The notes under the pieces were generated by a model. That model was not told the DNA's origin, did no database searches, and saw only the letters and a program-made list of their open reading frames with translations. Both the position numbers and the translations under genes were made by a program. This document shows positions 17,253-26,050 of a DNA stretch of 57,812 nt, piece after piece; within the stretch, counting starts at the first letter, position 1, and each line of letters opens with the position of its first letter. This DNA comes from Micromonospora sp. CPCC 205371 (GTDB lineage: Bacteria > Actinomycetota > Actinomycetes > Mycobacteriales > Micromonosporaceae), in NCBI RefSeq assembly GCF_026130045.1, contig NZ_JAIBNX010000002.1, positions 62,674 to 120,485 of the forward strand, given 5' to 3'.

Positions 17253-17477
17253 ATGGCGACGATAGTGCTTCGTGTCCGGCTCACCGGCGGCGATCGTATG
17301 GACATCACGTACGAAGAGCCGCAAACCTCCGACGAAGACGAACTCGTCGAGCACGTCGTCACGACGCTTGCCGAGGATTCGGGCGTGCTCCGCAGCAGGC
17401 ACGGCGACCGGCTCATGGTGCTCTACGGCAGGGGTGTCGCCGCCATCGAAGTGGCACCGCGCGGAGCGGTCCTGTAA
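17253..17477 (+). CDS. Small conserved hypothetical protein
   Basis: 74 residues, acidic in the middle (MDITYEEPQTSDEDELVEHVVTTLAED) and ending RLMVLYGRGVAAIEVAPRGAVL. The pattern of a short beta-alpha-beta protein with an in-frame ATG and good codon bias resembles small hypothetical proteins common in streptomycetes and micromonosporas. I assign no function. The hydrolase gene follows 28 bp downstream and may be co-transcribed. Confidence 0.6.
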   Translation: MATIVLRVRLTGGDRMDITYEEPQTSDEDELVEHVVTTLAEDSGVLRSRHGDRLMVLYGRGVAAIEVAPRGAVL

Positions 17478-17505
17478 ATCAGCCGTCGTTGCGGGTCGTA
17501 CGCCG

Positions 17506-18387
17506 ATGACCGGAGGCACCCCCGCTCCCGGGCGGACGGACAATGGAGGCGTGGTAAGGCTGCCGGCTCCCGCGCGGGTCGCGCTGGTCGTGCTCCTGGT
17601 ACTGGCGCTCCTGACCGCCGTGATCTGGGTGCTGCAGCGGCGACTGATCTACTTCCCGGATCGGTCGGCACCACCACCGGCCGGCCAAGTCATCCCCGGC
17701 GGACGGGACATCACACTGCACACCGCCGATGGGCTGCGCCTCCGCGCCTGGCTCATCCCGCCGCCGCCAGGACCGCCGGACCGGCGCGCGGCCGTACTGG
17801 TGGCGCCAGGCAACGCGGGCAACCGGCTGGCTCGGGCCCCACTCGCCGAGGCATTGGCCAACGAGGGCCTGACCGTGCTGCTCGTCGACTACCGCGGCTA
17901 CGGCGGCAACCCGGGCAGCCCAAGTGAGCAGGGTCTGGCACACGACGTACGCGCGGCACGGAGATACCTGATCGAACACGCGCGCATTCCGGACGAACGG
18001 CTGCTCTACTACGGCGAGAGCCTCGGCGCCGCGGTGGCAACCGCGCTGGCAACCGAACACCCGCCCGCCGGCCTGGTGCTGCGTTCGCCCTTCACCGACC
18101 TGCCCTCGGTAGGCCAGGAGCACTATCCGCTGCTTCCGGTGCGGTTGCTGGCCCGAGACCGCTTCCCGGTGACGGATCTGCTTCCCCGGGTGCGCGTGCC
18201 GACCGTCGTCGTGTACGGCACCGCCGATTCGATCGTGCCACCGGCGCAGAGCCGAGCCGTCGCTGACCACGCCCCAGTGCTGGCACGGATCGTCGCCGTC
18301 GATGGCGCCGACCACAACGACATGGCGCTACTGTCGGGCGAACAGCTGGTCGGCGCCGTGGTGGATCTGGCGGATCAGATTGCCTGA
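17506..18387 (+). CDS. Membrane-anchored alpha/beta hydrolase (Bem46/ABHD13-like)
   Basis: 293 residues from the ATG at 17506; a GTG at 17551 is an alternative. One N-terminal membrane helix (VALVVLLVLALLTAVIWVL) is followed by RRLIYFPD, the hallmark start of this family. The core has VDYRGYGGNPGSPSEQGL, the nucleophile elbow YYGESLGAAVA, VYGTADSIVPPAQS with the acid, and DGADHNDMALL with the His. It is likely an inner-membrane serine hydrolase of unknown substrate. Confidence 0.87.
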   Translation: MTGGTPAPGRTDNGGVVRLPAPARVALVVLLVLALLTAVIWVLQRRLIYFPDRSAPPPAGQVIPGGRDITLHTADGLRLRAWLIPPPPGPPDRRAAVLVAPGNAGNRLARAPLAEALANEGLTVLLVDYRGYGGNPGSPSEQGLAHDVRAARRYLIEHARIPDERLLYYGESLGAAVATALATEHPPAGLVLRSPFTDLPSVGQEHYPLLPVRLLARDRFPVTDLLPRVRVPTVVVYGTADSIVPPAQSRAVADHAPVLARIVAVDGADHNDMALLSGEQLVGAVVDLADQIA

Positions 18388-18407
18388 TCGGTGCAGATTT
18401 GGTTGAT

Positions 18408-18830
18408 TCAGCCGAGGCCGGATCTGGCGATGACGTTGGTGATGGCGATGCGAACCGCGGTGAAGCCTTCCCGTACGAATGATTCGACGATGTCCTCTGC
18501 GGGTTGAGAGGGGTAGTAGCGGCCGGCGATGCCCGCGGCGATGTGTTTGACCTGGTCCGGCTCGGCAGAGGTTCGTGCATGCCCTTCCATGGTCACGAAG
18601 CCGTAGGGTTGCCGCTCATCGCTGACGCAGACTGCGACGCGCCCGTCACGGGCCAAGCTCTTGCCTTTGACGCTCCCTGGCGATAAGGCGAAGGCGAGTT
18701 CATCGCCGTCGAGAATGAAGCAGACGGGGGTGACGTGGGGTCGCCCATCGGCGCGGGCGAGGGCTATGTGGGCAAGCCTCGTTCCCGCTGTGACGAACGC
18801 TCGCCATTCGTTGTCGGTCATTGTTGTCAT
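18408..18830 (-). CDS. PPOX-class flavin/F420-dependent oxidoreductase-like protein
   Basis: 140 residues from the ATG at 18830. The split-barrel family signature reads MTDNEWRAFVTAGTRLAHIAL, then DGRPHVTPVCFILDGDELAF and GKSLARDGRVAVCVSDE. The family binds FMN or F420 and reduces unsaturated small molecules or quenches toxic ones. The exact cofactor cannot be read from the sequence. It converges on the alpha/beta hydrolase gene. Confidence 0.85.
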   Translation of the reverse strand: MTTMTDNEWRAFVTAGTRLAHIALARADGRPHVTPVCFILDGDELAFALSPGSVKGKSLARDGRVAVCVSDERQPYGFVTMEGHARTSAEPDQVKHIAAGIAGRYYPSQPAEDIVESFVREGFTAVRIAITNVIARSGLG

Positions 18831-19240
18831 TGGTGTCTTCCTTTCGTTCGATCTCGCGATTCCCGCCGTGCCGTGCGTCGTACCAACGACGCTATGCCGG
18901 TCGACGCATTGGGAAAAGCGATGGTCTCCGATCAAGTCGATCGCCACCGGCGATGCTACGGCTGGCCAAACCACCAGGCACCCCGCGTGCGGCGCGACCG
19001 CCGTGGACGGTGCCGACTCAGCAGCCCCTCCAGCCGGCGCCGCGTTTCGCCGGTGCGGCGAACGTCATTCCTGCCACCGTCGAGGCGCCCGGGGGGCCGC
19101 GCAAATGGCCGAGAAGCTGGCCGCGTTCCGGCGTGGCGAGATCAAACCTGCGGTGGTCGATCATCCTGGAGCAAGTCGACGACGGGATCCTGTGACCCAC
19201 CCCCTTCCACCGCCGGTGCGGCAGGCGTATAAGTAACTAT
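18831..19240. other. Intergenic region before the catabolic island
   Basis: About 410 bp without a convincing gene. Short frames such as one ending SIILEQVDDGIL-stop near 19194 look protein-like only at their ends, so decayed coding sequence is possible. The distal end carries TATAAG near 19229 and the regulatory site before the large dehydratase gene. Confidence 0.4.
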
Positions 19241-19250
19241 CTAGTACGTT
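19241..19250 (+). promoter_or_regulatory. Candidate TetR site upstream of the dehydratase fusion
   Basis: CTAGTACGTT lies 21 bp before the start codon, partly within ACTATCTAGT, itself nearly palindromic. The same 10-mer with one transition, CTGGTACGTT, lies before the tetR gene at 27084. A shared regulator is inferred from this match. Confidence 0.45.
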
Positions 19251-19271
19251 CACAACGGCTGGAGGGGTGCG

Positions 19272-22022
19272 ATGTCGACCCGCATCGAGGACCGGGCCGC
19301 TGCGGACTATCGCCTGGCCATCGCGACCGTGTGTCTTTCGGGAACCCTCGAGGACAAGCTCTCGGCCGCCGCGGCGGCGCGCTTCCAGAGCATCGAATTG
19401 TTCGACAGCGACCTCATCGGGTCGTCGTGGTCGCCACGCCGGGTGCGCCAGGAGTGCGCGCGGCGCGGGCTGTCGATCGACCTGTACCAGCCGTTTCGTG
19501 ACTTCGAGGCGGTCGCTCCCGACGTCTTCGCCGCCAACCTGCGGCGTGCGGAGCGAACGCTCGACGTGCTCGAGGAGTTGGGCGCCACCACCCTGCTGGT
19601 CTGCTCGTCGGTGTCGGCGGACGCGGTCGACGACGATGACCTCGCCGCCGAGCAGCTGCATGCCCTGGCCGGCCGAGCCGCGGAGCGCGGCCTGCGGATC
19701 GCATACGAGGCACTGGCCTGGGGCCGGTTCGTGAACACCTACGCGCACGCGTGGCGTATCGTGCGGCGCGCCGGCCACCCGGCGCTGGGCCTGTGTCTGG
19801 ACAGCTTCCACGTGCTCTCGCGCGGCGACGATCCGGCCGGCATCCGGGTCGTGCCCGGGGCGAAGGTGTTCCACGTGCAGTTGGCGGACGCACCACGGCT
19901 GAGCATGGACGTGGTGGAGTGGAGCCGGCACCATCGCCTGTTTCCCGGGCTCGGCTCGTTCGACCTCACCGCCTTCGTCGGCCATGTGCTGGCCACCGGC
20001 TACGACGGGCCGCTGTCGCTGGAGGTCTTCAATGACGTCTACCGGCAGGCAGATCCCCGGTACGCGGCGATCGACGGTATGCGCTCGCTGCTTGCCCTGC
20101 AGGAGGCGGCGGCCGTGGCCGCCGGCCCCGCGGTACGGGAGCGGCTTCAACTGAGTGGTTTGCCGCCGGCGCCTTCGCTGGCCGGGCACGTGTTCACCGA
20201 GCTTGCCGTCGACGCCGTCTCTGGCGCGGCGACGGCACGCGCCTTGACCGCGCTCGGGTTCGCCCACACCAGGCAACACCGCTCCAAGCCGGTGCAGCTT
20301 TGGGAGCAGGGCAAGGCCCGGATTCTGCTGAACTTCGCTCCACAGAGGACGGTAATCCCGGGTACGGCTTCGATCTGCGCGCTGGCGGTGGAGAGCGAGG
20401 ATCCGGTCGGGTCGACGCGGCGGGCGGAACGGTTGCTCGCCCCGGTGCTGCCGCGCCTGCGCCAGCCGGAGGAGGCGGAGCTCACGTCGGTCGCCGCCCC
20501 GGACGGGACGGCGGTCTTCCTGGTCCGCACCGGTGTCGACGGTGACAGCTGGCTGCAGGATTTCACCCCGACCGACGCGACGGTGTCCGCCACGGGCGGC
20601 ATCACCGACACTGACCACGTCTCGCTGACCGACGCCGTCGACGACTTCGACGAGACGACGCTGTTCTACCGCGCGGTGCTCGGCCTGCACGCCGGCCAGA
20701 CCACTGAGATCGCCGCGCCTTTCGGCCTGATCCGCAGCCGGGCCGCCACCGATCCGGCCGGGCGGGTCAGAATCAGCCTTCATACGGCGCCGCTGCGTCG
20801 CGGCGACTGGGCGCCGGCCATCCCCAACCCACAGCACGTCGCTTTCCGCACCGACGACGCGATCGCCAGCGCGAAGGCCATGCGGGCGTTCGGCGCACCG
20901 ATCCTGAAGATCCCGGACAACTACTACGCCGACCTCGACGCCCGCCTCGACCTGCCACCGGACCTGCTGGCGGCGCTGCGCGAGTACTCGATCCTCTACG
21001 ACCGTGACGAGTACGGCGCGTACCTGCACTTCTACACCGAGATGCTCGGCTCGCGCGTCTTCTTCGCTGTGGTGCAACGCGTCGGCGCGTACGGGGGCTA
21101 CGGCGATCCGAGTGCTCCGGTCCGGATGGCGGCGCATCGGGAACGCCGGCTGATCGCGTTGCGGGACACCCCGGTGTCGCGTCGGGACGAGCGGCACGAG
21201 TATTCGCTGGCCCATCTGACGGCGTTGAGCCTGTCCCCGCCGGAGCTCGTCGATGCCGCCGCGGACGCCGGCTACCGGTATGTCGGGTTGCGGCTGACGC
21301 GGGTGACGCCGCAGGAGCCGCACTACCCGCTGGCCACCGATCCGGCCCTGATGCGCACCACCAGGGTGCGCCTCGCCGCGACCGGCGTCGAGGTCCTCGA
21401 CATCGAGCTCGCCCGGATCAGCCCGGACGAGGACCCGAAGGACTTCCTGCGCTTCCTGGAGGCGGGCGCGGAGCTCGGGGCACGGCACGTCATCGCACAG
21501 CTACCCGATCCCGACCGGGTGCGCAAGGTCGACCGGTTCGCGCAGCTGTGCGAGATGGCGCGACCGCTCGGCCTCACGGTCGACCTGGAGTTTCCATCGT
21601 GGACGGAGACACCGGACCTCCGCGAGGCGGTGCGCGTGCTGCGCAGCGCCGACCAGCCCAACGCGGGCATCCTCGTCGACCTGCTGCACTTCGCCCGCTC
21701 CGGATCGAGCGTCGCGGACCTCCGCCAGCTGCCGGCCGAGTGGTTCCACTTCGTGCATGTCTGCGACGCGCCACCGAAGGTGCCAGCCACGAACGAGGGC
21801 CTCATCCACACCGCGCGGTTCGAGCGGCTCTTTCCCGGTGAAGGGGGTATCGACGTACACGGCATCCTGGAGGCCTTGCCGCGCGGCCTGCCGTACGCCT
21901 TGGAGATCCCGAAGGCGACGCTGGTGGCGCAGGTGGGCGGCAAGGAGCACGCCCGCTTGGCGATTGCGGCCGCGCGCGAACATCTCGACCGCGCACCGGA
22001 AGCGGCCGGATCAGTGTCCTGA
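19272..22022 (+). CDS. 3-dehydroshikimate dehydratase fused to HPPD-like VOC and a second xylose-isomerase-like TIM barrel
   Basis: 916 residues, ATG preceded by GGAGGGG. Residues 12-280 are an AsbF/QsuB-type sugar-phosphate-isomerase barrel with metal-ligand candidates E146, D177, H180, Q203 and E251. This type converts 3-dehydroshikimate to protocatechuate. Residues about 295-630 form an HPPD-like double VOC with H449, H522 and E590 as a 2-His-1-Glu set, as in the QsuB layout. Residues about 640-910 are unlike the usual ~620-residue architecture: a second TIM barrel with E773, D803, H806, H829 and E878 in comparable positions. The product would feed protocatechuate catabolism. No dioxygenase gene for that product is in the window. 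The stop overlaps the convergent dehydrogenase gene by 12 bp. Confidence 0.88.
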   Translation: MSTRIEDRAAADYRLAIATVCLSGTLEDKLSAAAAARFQSIELFDSDLIGSSWSPRRVRQECARRGLSIDLYQPFRDFEAVAPDVFAANLRRAERTLDVLEELGATTLLVCSSVSADAVDDDDLAAEQLHALAGRAAERGLRIAYEALAWGRFVNTYAHAWRIVRRAGHPALGLCLDSFHVLSRGDDPAGIRVVPGAKVFHVQLADAPRLSMDVVEWSRHHRLFPGLGSFDLTAFVGHVLATGYDGPLSLEVFNDVYRQADPRYAAIDGMRSLLALQEAAAVAAGPAVRERLQLSGLPPAPSLAGHVFTELAVDAVSGAATARALTALGFAHTRQHRSKPVQLWEQGKARILLNFAPQRTVIPGTASICALAVESEDPVGSTRRAERLLAPVLPRLRQPEEAELTSVAAPDGTAVFLVRTGVDGDSWLQDFTPTDATVSATGGITDTDHVSLTDAVDDFDETTLFYRAVLGLHAGQTTEIAAPFGLIRSRAATDPAGRVRISLHTAPLRRGDWAPAIPNPQHVAFRTDDAIASAKAMRAFGAPILKIPDNYYADLDARLDLPPDLLAALREYSILYDRDEYGAYLHFYTEMLGSRVFFAVVQRVGAYGGYGDPSAPVRMAAHRERRLIALRDTPVSRRDERHEYSLAHLTALSLSPPELVDAAADAGYRYVGLRLTRVTPQEPHYPLATDPALMRTTRVRLAATGVEVLDIELARISPDEDPKDFLRFLEAGAELGARHVIAQLPDPDRVRKVDRFAQLCEMARPLGLTVDLEFPSWTETPDLREAVRVLRSADQPNAGILVDLLHFARSGSSVADLRQLPAEWFHFVHVCDAPPKVPATNEGLIHTARFERLFPGEGGIDVHGILEALPRGLPYALEIPKATLVAQVGGKEHARLAIAAAREHLDRAPEAAGSVS

Positions 22023-22865
22023 GCTCAGCAGCTCGGCCGAGTGGGCGCGCATCGCCGCCGCGTCCGCGACCCGCCCGGTGAACAGCTCGAACGCGACGGC
22101 GGCCTGGTATGCGTTCATGCCGCCGCCGTGCAGTGTTGGCGCGCCGACGGCGCGGGCGGCGCGGAGCAGGGCGGTGTCGAACGGCCGGTAGACGACGTCG
22201 GCCACCCACAGGTCCTTGCGCAGGTCGGCTTCCGGGACGGGCGATCCCGGATGGTGTGCCATGCCGACCGGCGTGGCGTTGACGACGCCGTCGGCCTCCG
22301 CGAGCGCGGCGGTCAGCTTGCCCGGTTGCGCCGCTGTGACGCGGTCCTCGCCGAACTCGGCCGCGAGGGCGTCGGCCAGCCGGGTCGACTTGGCGAGGTC
22401 GAGGTCGACGAGGGTCAGGGTGCCGACGCCGAGTGTCAGCAGGGCGTGCGCGACCGCGCATCCGGCCCCGCCGGCGCCGAGCTGCACGACGCGGTCTCGC
22501 GGGGCGTCGGCGAAGTCCTGGGCGAAGCTGCGGGCGAATCCGGGGGCGTCGGTGTTGTAACCACGGCTGGCATCGCCGTCGAAAACGACCGTGTTGACCG
22601 CGCCGAGTACCCGGGCGTCGTCCGACAGCTCGTCGAGGTGCGGCACGATCTCCTGTTTGAACGGATGGGTGACGTTCAGTCCGCGGTATCCGAGCGTGCG
22701 GGCCCAGTGGAGCAGGTCGGGCAGGTCAGCGGCCGTCAGGCCGCGTTCGGCCGAGTCGATGGTCGTGTAGTGGAGCCGGATTCCCTGGCGATCGGCCTCC
22801 GCCTGGTGCAGCAGCGGTGCGTGTGATCGTTGGATGCCCTCGCCAACCAGTCCGATCAGGACCAT
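22011..22865 (-). CDS. Quinate/shikimate dehydrogenase (AroE superfamily)
   Basis: 284 residues (MVLIGLVGEGIQRSHAPLLHQ). Substrate-domain residues are present: NVTHPFKQ with the catalytic Lys and YNTDAPGF with the catalytic Asp. The Rossmann loop is QLGAGGAGCAVAHALL, and LVDLDLAKSTRLA suggests NAD rather than NADP because Asp follows the beta-2 strand. The GIQRSHAP and THPFKQ forms resemble catabolic QsuD-type enzymes more than biosynthetic AroE. It oxidises quinate and/or shikimate in the cytoplasm. It is the last gene of the TRAP transporter operon, 80 bp after dctP. Confidence 0.88.
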   Translation of the reverse strand: MVLIGLVGEGIQRSHAPLLHQAEADRQGIRLHYTTIDSAERGLTAADLPDLLHWARTLGYRGLNVTHPFKQEIVPHLDELSDDARVLGAVNTVVFDGDASRGYNTDAPGFARSFAQDFADAPRDRVVQLGAGGAGCAVAHALLTLGVGTLTLVDLDLAKSTRLADALAAEFGEDRVTAAQPGKLTAALAEADGVVNATPVGMAHHPGSPVPEADLRKDLWVADVVYRPFDTALLRAARAVGAPTLHGGGMNAYQAAVAFELFTGRVADAAAMRAHSAELLSSGH

Positions 22866-22945
22866 GGACACCTCCCGGTCGGGGCCGTTGGAGAAACGTG
22901 GAGGGCCGGGCACCCGGCCCTCCACATCGGACACGGCGTGACGGA

Positions 22946-23962
22946 TCAGGCGGACGCGCGGACGTTCTTGTACAGCTCCAGGTCCGCACCCTTGAAGTAG
23001 GTGTTGAAGTACGCCTCGGCCTTGCTGATGAACGCCTGGCGGTCGACCTGGTCGATCTCCACCACGGTCCGTCCCGACTCCGCTCGCCACCCGTCGAGCA
23101 CCTTCTCGGTTTCGTCGTCGACGCACTTGCGGTTTTCGGCGCGGATGTCGCGGATAGCCTTGAACAACGCGTCCTTCTGTGCCTGGCTCATCTTGTCCAG
23201 CGTCTTGTCCGACATGACGACGTAGTGGGTACCGACCTGGTGGTTTGTCAGGCTGGCGACCTTGAGGATCTCGTCGAACTTCTGCGCGTGGGTGGCGACG
23301 ACCGGGTTCTCCTGTCCTTGCGCGACGCCCTGCTGCAGCGCCAGGTAGAGCTCCTCCACGGCGATCGCCACAGCGTTCGCACCGAGCGCCTTGGCGTTGG
23401 CCAGAAACTGCGGCGTGTTCGGGAAGCGGATCTTCAGCCCGGCGAGGTCCTCAGGCTTGCGGATCGGCTTGGTCGCGGTGAAGGTCCGCATCCCGAAGTA
23501 CCAGGCGTCCACGATGGTCGTATCGGTGGCGGAGTTGAACTCCTTGAAGAATTCCTGTCCATTTTGGTCGATCCACTTGAAGAAGTGGTCGACGTCGTTG
23601 AACACGTATGCCGCGTCGAGGACGCCGATCTTCGGGAAGGCGGTGGACATCGCCGAGCCGCCCTGCAGGTCGATGTCGATGTCGCCGGCCTGCACGCTGG
23701 CGAACCGCTCGGCGTCAGGGCCGAGCTGGCTGTTCGGGAACAGGTCGAGGGTGAGATTGAGGTTCTGTCCTTCGACGCGCTCCTTGAGCAGCTTCATCCC
23801 GCAGTAGAAGTTGGGCTGGGTCTCGGGCTGGGAGCTACCGATCTTCAACGTGAGACGGGGGTTCTCACCTTCGGCGGCGGGTGCGTTGCTCTCCGTGGAG
23901 CAGCCGGTGGCGAGAAGCAAGGGCATGGTGAGGGCGAGCGCTGCGACGAGCCTTGAATACAT
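22946..23962 (-). CDS. dctP: TRAP transporter solute-binding lipoprotein, DctP family
   Basis: 338 residues with a lipoprotein signal (LLLATGCST). The DctP-family core includes LKIGSSQPETQPNFYCGMKLLKERVE, the conserved Arg/Asn region LAGLKIRFPNTPQFLANAKALGANAV and LYLALQQGVAQGQENP. TRAP receptors bind organic acids through an Arg-carboxylate salt bridge; R in KIRFPN is the candidate. With dctQM upstream and a quinate/shikimate dehydrogenase downstream, the cargo is probably quinate, shikimate or a related carboxylate. Lipid anchoring suits a Gram-positive. Confidence 0.92.
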   Translation of the reverse strand: MYSRLVAALALTMPLLLATGCSTESNAPAAEGENPRLTLKIGSSQPETQPNFYCGMKLLKERVEGQNLNLTLDLFPNSQLGPDAERFASVQAGDIDIDLQGGSAMSTAFPKIGVLDAAYVFNDVDHFFKWIDQNGQEFFKEFNSATDTTIVDAWYFGMRTFTATKPIRKPEDLAGLKIRFPNTPQFLANAKALGANAVAIAVEELYLALQQGVAQGQENPVVATHAQKFDEILKVASLTNHQVGTHYVVMSDKTLDKMSQAQKDALFKAIRDIRAENRKCVDDETEKVLDGWRAESGRTVVEIDQVDRQAFISKAEAYFNTYFKGADLELYKNVRASA

Positions 23963-23999
23963 GGGGTCTCCCTCTCCTCTCAGATCAGGGATGGGGTGG

Positions 24000-25280
24000 T
24001 CAGAATCCGAGGACGCGGGGCAGCCACAGGGCGACCGCTGGGAAGGCGGAGATCAGCACGAGTACGCCGACCAACGGGATCAGGAAGGGGGCAACCCCGC
24101 GGAACACCTCTTCGACCGGCCGCCCCGTTACCGAAGCGGTGACGAAGAGGACGCTCCCGACGGGTGGCGTCAACAGGCCGATCATCAGATTGATGATCAT
24201 TATGACCCCGAAGTAGACCGGATCGATCCCGAGGTCGATGGCGATCGGCAGCAGCACCGGCACGGTCACGAGGATGGCGGCCACCGCATCGACCACCGTG
24301 CCGAGGATGAGCATGACGATGTTGACCATGATGATGAAGGCCCACGGTTCGGTCGACACCGACGTCACCAGCTCTGCCACATCACGCGACACGTGCGCGC
24401 GAGTCAGGATCAGGCCCAGCAGCGCAGCCGAGCCCAGGATCAGCCCGATGCCGCCGGTGATGGCGGCCGTCTCGCGCAGGGCCTGCAGCAGCACCCGCGG
24501 CGTCAGCGTGCGGTAGGCCAGGCCCAGCATGAACATCAAGAGCACGGCCACCGACGCGGCCTCGGTCGGGGTGAACGTGCCCGACAGGATTCCACCGAGC
24601 AGGATGACCGGGACGAAGGCCGGGCCGATGGTGCCGATCGCCGCTCGGCGCAACCGCTTGCGGTCGAACGGCACGGAGGCCAGGTCGGGGCGGCGCGCGG
24701 TCCAGACGAAGACGTACACGCAGAGGCCGACCGCCATGAGCAGTGCTGGGACCACGGAAGCGGCGAACAGGGCCCCGGTGGAGACGGTCGCGGTGGCCGC
24801 GTAGATGACGGCGGGGATGCTCGGTGGCATGACCGGGCTGATGAGCGCCGACGACGCCGACAAGCCGGCGGCGAACCTGTAGGGGTAGCCCGCCTTGACC
24901 ATGTGCGGGACTTCGATCTTGCCCAGCCCGGCCACGTCGGCGAGCGCTGATCCGCTCATCCACGAGAAGCCCACCGCGGTGCCGATATTGACGTAGGCGA
25001 GGTTGCCACGAACTCGGGCGAGCGCCGCGAGGCAGAACTCGTAGAGCCGGTCTGCGATGCCGAGCCGGTTGGCCAGCACCCCGACGAGGATGAACAGTGG
25101 GACGGCCAGCAGCGGAAAGCTGTTGAGACCGTCGAATGTGGTCTTCAACGCGAACCCGCCGGAGTTTCCGTCGGCGAGCGCCCACCACAGGCTGGGGCCG
25201 ATGAAGGCGAGCCCGACCGGCACCCGGATCAACAGCAGGAAGACGATGACGAGGCCAACCATCCAGAGTTCGAGGATCAT
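24000..25280 (-). CDS. dctM: TRAP transporter large permease, DctM family
   Basis: 426 residues with about 12 hydrophobic segments. The DctM signatures are LLAVPLFILVGVLANRLGIADRLYEF, GFSWMSGSALADVAGLGKIEVPHMVKAGYP, SSALISPVMPPSIPAVIYA and NLMIGLLTPPVGSVLFV. The ATG at 25280 overlaps the dctQ stop (ATGA). It is the Na+-coupled transport subunit. The gene order Q-M-P differs from the common P-Q-M order. Confidence 0.93.
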   Translation of the reverse strand: MILELWMVGLVIVFLLLIRVPVGLAFIGPSLWWALADGNSGGFALKTTFDGLNSFPLLAVPLFILVGVLANRLGIADRLYEFCLAALARVRGNLAYVNIGTAVGFSWMSGSALADVAGLGKIEVPHMVKAGYPYRFAAGLSASSALISPVMPPSIPAVIYAATATVSTGALFAASVVPALLMAVGLCVYVFVWTARRPDLASVPFDRKRLRRAAIGTIGPAFVPVILLGGILSGTFTPTEAASVAVLLMFMLGLAYRTLTPRVLLQALRETAAITGGIGLILGSAALLGLILTRAHVSRDVAELVTSVSTEPWAFIIMVNIVMLILGTVVDAVAAILVTVPVLLPIAIDLGIDPVYFGVIMIINLMIGLLTPPVGSVLFVTASVTGRPVEEVFRGVAPFLIPLVGVLVLISAFPAVALWLPRVLGF

Positions 25281-25840
25281 CGGACCTCCGCCGCGTCGAA
25301 GACGGAGTCCGGCCGGTTGGCCAGGAAGATGCGCACGATCGCCCGCACGGTGCCGGAAAGGAACCCGACAAGCGGGAACGCGTACAGGATCCAGATCGGG
25401 ATCTCGAGAGCGGCCGTGCGCCGGTTGGGATAGGCCTGGATCAGCTCGAACGCTTCCCACACCAGCGCCGCGCAAATCACCGCCGTGCACGCGGCCGACA
25501 CAGCCTTGACGACCACGAGGGCCCGGCCTTTGACGACGTAGTCGATGATCTGGATGGCGATGTGGCCGTTGTTGCCGATGAGGTAGCCGACCATGACGAA
25601 CGTCAGGACGATCAGCGAGTAGTTGGCTATCTCCCCCACGCCGGGCCAGTTGAGGGCCGGCACGTACCTGCTGATTACCTGCCAGAGCACGCTGACGAAG
25701 ATGGCGACCACCGCGGCACAGGCGATCGACAGCTCCACTGACGCCCATACGCGCAGAACCGTCGGCTCCCACCGCCGGGGCACCTGCTCGGCGGCGTCCG
25801 CCGCGGAGCCGTCGGCGGTCTCCAGTTGCTCCGCTGTCAT
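25277..25840 (-). CDS. dctQ: TRAP transporter small permease, DctQ family
   Basis: 187 residues, four membrane segments. DctQ features are VLWQVISRYVPALNWPGVGEIANYSLIVLTFVMVGYLI and EIPIWILYAFPLVGFLSG. It has a longer acidic N-terminal tail than usual. It is the first gene of a minus-strand operon (dctQ-dctM-dctP-dehydrogenase), divergent from an IclR regulator. Confidence 0.92.
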   Translation of the reverse strand: MTAEQLETADGSAADAAEQVPRRWEPTVLRVWASVELSIACAAVVAIFVSVLWQVISRYVPALNWPGVGEIANYSLIVLTFVMVGYLIGNNGHIAIQIIDYVVKGRALVVVKAVSAACTAVICAALVWEAFELIQAYPNRRTAALEIPIWILYAFPLVGFLSGTVRAIVRIFLANRPDSVFDAAEVR

Positions 25841-25916
25841 GGACCGTCACTCCCCACACGAGACGGGCGCCAGCACGCGGTGCCGGCGGCGGAGGGCGGA
25901 TGTTGACCTTCCGTAT

Positions 25917-25934
25917 TGGACCGCTAGCCGGACC
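25917..25934. promoter_or_regulatory. Candidate IclR operator, dctQ/iclR region
   Basis: TGGACCG-N5-CGGACC at 25917-25934 is a near-palindrome (GGaCCG/CGGaCC). A second copy of the same form is found only in the other divergent promoter of this island (34750). A shorter variant, TGGACCG-N3-CGGAT, lies at 26003 beside the iclR start. The site lies 77 bp from the dctQ start. Confidence 0.5.
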
Positions 25935-26050
25935 TTGTGGGCCATCTGGCGGACTGGATGTTAAGGTACGGGTGCCCACCGCTTCTGGCAAGAGTTCGAG
26001 TCTGGACCGTTACGGATGTGTGAAACGCGCTGGCAGGTAGGAGAATCGCG

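Noticed and set aside
16759-17265. Open frame across the merR leader
   Set aside because: Antisense to the merR start and hairpin; composition is noncoding-like and there is no ribosome site.
19161-21488. Very long antisense open frame opposite the dehydratase fusion
   Set aside because: Arg/Val/Gly-rich translation with no family motif. The opposite strand has clear domains and a ribosome site. This is a GC-rich shadow.
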